From Marchantia polymorpha subsp. ruderalis (taxonomy: Eukaryota > Streptophyta > Marchantiopsida > Marchantiales > Marchantiaceae), in NCBI GenBank assembly GCA_037833965.1, contig AP031352.1:15914501-15978500 (forward strand): a stretch of 64,000 bases of DNA. The letters are read 5' to 3'. A program made the position numbers and the translations under genes. Positions within the stretch are counted from its first letter, which is position 1. Each line of letters starts with the position of its first letter. The notes under the pieces were generated by a model, which saw only the letters and a program-made list of their open reading frames with translations, was not told where the DNA came from and did no database searches. Below are positions 61,193 through 64,000 of the stretch, one piece after another.

Positions 61193-64000
61193 TTTTGATC
61201 AGTTTAGGGTCAAATTGATTCATGAGAACTGTCTGTCATGACATTGAAACGCTTTAATGGTGGGAGCTGGTCGATTGTCGGTGACCTTCAGGTAAGCAAT
61301 GTCGAGGCCGGTGTATTATCTGTATATAGTAACAGGTCATGCCTGTATATAATTTGCCTCTGAATCTCCTGCATTTAACAGGAGTTGTAAGTAATTGTCC
61401 TCCAGTGGAAGATGTAATATAATGTAATCTTTAACAACGTATTTATAAACAATCACCTCTGGAGTATTCGTTGGTGTATGGACCTCTTGAATGATTCCTT
61501 ATATTCCAAAAGCAGTTCTTTGTTGTGATATCGACGAAATCAACAACGTCAACAATAGAGTGTTGACGTTGTCGTGGTAAATGTTGGAGTGAGATTTTTG
61601 GAGATTGTATGCAGGTTCACGCACTATCGAATTATAGCTTGCATTTCATTGATGTTGAGCACGTTACTGGTGTGATTATTGGATATGAAGAATGTGGGTT
61701 ATATTTTGGCATTGAATTCTAGTACGACGTGGAGGGATGTTGTTAAAGAAGGAAGTTTGCTCAATAGGCCTTGGGTTAACCACAAGAAGTGCTACCTACC
61801 GTGGAGCCATGCGGTAGAGGTGTAGTTATCATCGAATTCAAGGTGTGGATCGAAAGAAATAAGTCCGAGTGAAAAGTTATTTGGACAAGAATCTCACTGA
61901 TGTTAGAAGAGTAGTTGGGTGTTCGGGTCTGTGTCCTTGATTTGATAATCTTCCCTTTGCAATAAGTCCTTGCGGTTGGTTGATCACGTTTTATCTCGAT
62001 TGTTACCACATCTCTCTTCTTGATATTCAGAACCTGAAACCACGAAGACGAGGTTAGGGTGGCTTTCTTATACCTGTGTGTGTTTGATTGTGTTGGAAAT
62101 ACAGTGTATTCTGGTATTTATTATCTCTGTCATGTTCAGTCTCGACAGTATTTCGCCGCTTAGCACACTCAGAATTCATAATCATATCCTTTGTTTTTTA
62201 TGATATCTTTGTTTATCAGGTGATGTCTTGTCTTTCCACGTTGATAGATATTCATTTCCATTCAGCATCAGTAGTATTTAGGCATGCACATCAGTTCCGG
62301 CTGCTTTTACTTTCTCCCTTCTTCTTCAGTCTGTCCGTTGTGGTGCGAACAATCATAAACTCATTATATTTTATATTACATCTGTTGTGGTGTATTATAA
62401 TTATAAATTCATAATTATAATGAACTTTTTTCTCCTAATTTGTGTTACAACTGTCTTGCGTTTCTTCATACTCACTTTTTTGGTTTATCATTAAGGTGCT
62501 TTGCAAAGATCACACAGGTGCATCACATACTGTGTTCCCGTTTTAATTCTTGATTATTGGTAAGTCTTATGCCATAATTCAGTATCAAACTTAAAATGTA
62601 TCAGATCTATTGTATGAACATTTTCAGCATTGGACATGATACTTGAACTGAAGAAATGTTCATAATCCAAAGTCATGATTTCCTTAGAACTGTAGAGTAG
62701 AAAAGCGCATTCCTCTCATAGGGCCTGTTCTTACGCTCAATTTTCGAACCATGTATTTGTTGATCGTTGTGTACATATAGACTCTTTATATGTGGATGTG
62801 TTACAAAGGTTAATATCAATTATTACTCCCATCTATAGACTTAGAATACGGAATAGCATACATATTCTTATGTTGTATTCACTTAGCTCTATCTCTGTTT
62901 TCCATGGGTAAAGTTCAAATTCAACTCTCTTTTATCCATTGTCTTACTGGAGCAATTAATCTCCGATTTGTCCAGTGTATTGACACGGAATTAGTACAGT
63001 GTGATTGCAAGCCAGAGGGTGTTTTTCGTGATCTTGATGTCAAGTCTTACAGAAACAAACGTGAAGTACAGTTATGGGGTTTATATCTGCGATGAAGTTA
63101 GGCGTGAACACTGCCGAGTCAATAGCTTTTAAGATAAGCGATCTACGCCTCTTGTGGACTGAATATGACGTACGAAGAATCCGTATGGTTTGTCAGTTAG
63201 GTGATTTACACAGTCGTATGGCACGAACTGCTAACAAACCTCAAATGTTGTGAATGATTGGAGTCTCCAGCAATTCTGATTTGGACAACCACCCACCAGC
63301 TGTATGATGTCAGCTCTGTTCATGATGCCAATAGTGACCTCTGGTCGCTTGTAGCGAGTGGCTAAACTGAACAGATTGTGACTTAGGTCGCAGTGTAGAT
63401 GTCAGTAGTGCGTTCTGCCAACAATAGCATAATTGACTGGACTACCAACGGTATAATGTAGACCTCATCTGAAATGCTAGCGAAGATCTTCAATACAAAC
63501 CTGTAGTCGAGTGATGGGACTCCAGCCTAAACTAGTGTGCATTAGACTTTATCACATGTGTCAGGCCGAACTTGGTCAAACCTCTTTGTAGCGAATGGCC
63601 GGACGCTACAATCGTGTGATGTAAACATACCTGCACGATGCTAGCAGTCCTCAATGTTTTACTCGGATATTATTGACATACGCCGCTGGTGAGGTCCGCA
63701 ACTTTTGCTTTGATTTGGACAGTAGTAGAGGAGGCGAACTAGCGATGTTGTGGCTAGACTCTTCCAATGTTGATGTACAGTATACATCACTGACAGACCG
63801 ATCTGGGCCGATCTGGAGGAGGCTAACGCTGAACTATGCGTGGAAAGTATGACGGATGTGGCAAAGCCAAGAATGTCGTCATTAGTTCACGCAGCAGCCG
63901 ACGATGTGTGGGTGGATGGGCACTCGTGTACTCCACAACTTAGCGATCTAGATCGACCGTCGTGGTGAAGAACGTGCGAGTGCTTCGAGAGCGATAGCGT
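61193..64000. other. 3' flank of the DUF3110 gene and unassigned DNA
   Basis: The first few hundred bases should hold the 3' untranslated region of the DUF3110 gene. Open frames 62088-62414 and 62904-63095 (plus) are unrecognised. From about 63,100 composition is balanced but stops interrupt all frames. No RNA gene or element ends were recognised. Confidence 0.45.
61543..61572. repeat. 12-bp perfect inverted repeat
   Basis: ACAACGTCAACA is followed after six bases by its exact complement. Both arms contain a TTGAC/GTCAA core like a WRKY W box, but the position about 350 bases after the DUF3110 stop gives no clear role. Confidence 0.7.

Noticed and set aside
63080-64000. Possible tandem repeat suggested by recurring GTAGCGA and GATGT words
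   Set aside because: Matches are only 10-15 bases with no constant spacing.

Overview
The window is plant nuclear DNA. Five protein genes are built from many small GT-AG exons, there is a nuclear tRNA-Arg(CCU), and the proteins are plant or green-lineage types: topoisomerase VI B, an LRR receptor kinase, a GTE bromodomain protein, an EMB2421-type flavoprotein and a plant DUF3110 protein. Gene spacing, introns of about 80 to 1,100 bases and extremely AT-rich intergenic DNA would fit a bryophyte (moss or liverwort). That is inference; no sequence here fixes the species.

Layout. 1-2750 is AT-rich and empty. 3351-9756 (+) is TOP6B in 19 exons; I could phase every junction, giving 666 residues. 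9757-16509 is non-coding as far as I can tell, with a diverged direct repeat and a GC-rich patch. 16510-19158 (-) is a two-exon LRR receptor-like kinase whose kinase domain has lost several catalytic consensus residues. 19213-24550 is a GC-rich, simple-sequence-rich stretch with long overlapping ORFs on both strands but no recognisable gene. 24550-29760 is AT-rich, and 29761-31673 looks like a Copia-type LTR fossil. 34269-39370 (-) is an 11-exon FAD monooxygenase with a C-terminal thioredoxin-like extension. 40729-40801 (-) is the tRNA. 44600-49223 (-) is a nine-exon GTE bromodomain/NET protein with a long pyrimidine-rich leader. 50281-58000 is mostly AT-rich and holds one striking 86-base hairpin and one possible orphan exon. 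58528-61192 (+) is a five-exon, probably plastid-targeted DUF3110 protein. 61193-64000 shows nothing recognisable.

The genes do not form a pathway: they are ordinary single-copy-style plant genes of DNA topology/endoreduplication, receptor signalling, flavin oxidation, acetyl-histone reading and plastid function. I found no convincing undescribed multi-gene system. The best leads are the degenerate-looking receptor kinase, the near-perfect 38-bp hairpin at 56.5 kb, the perfect 30-bp palindrome inside a TOP6B intron, and the two conserved genes of unknown biochemical role (EMB2421-like and DUF3110). All exon models were made by eye from splice consensus, reading phase and remembered protein families, without any database search.
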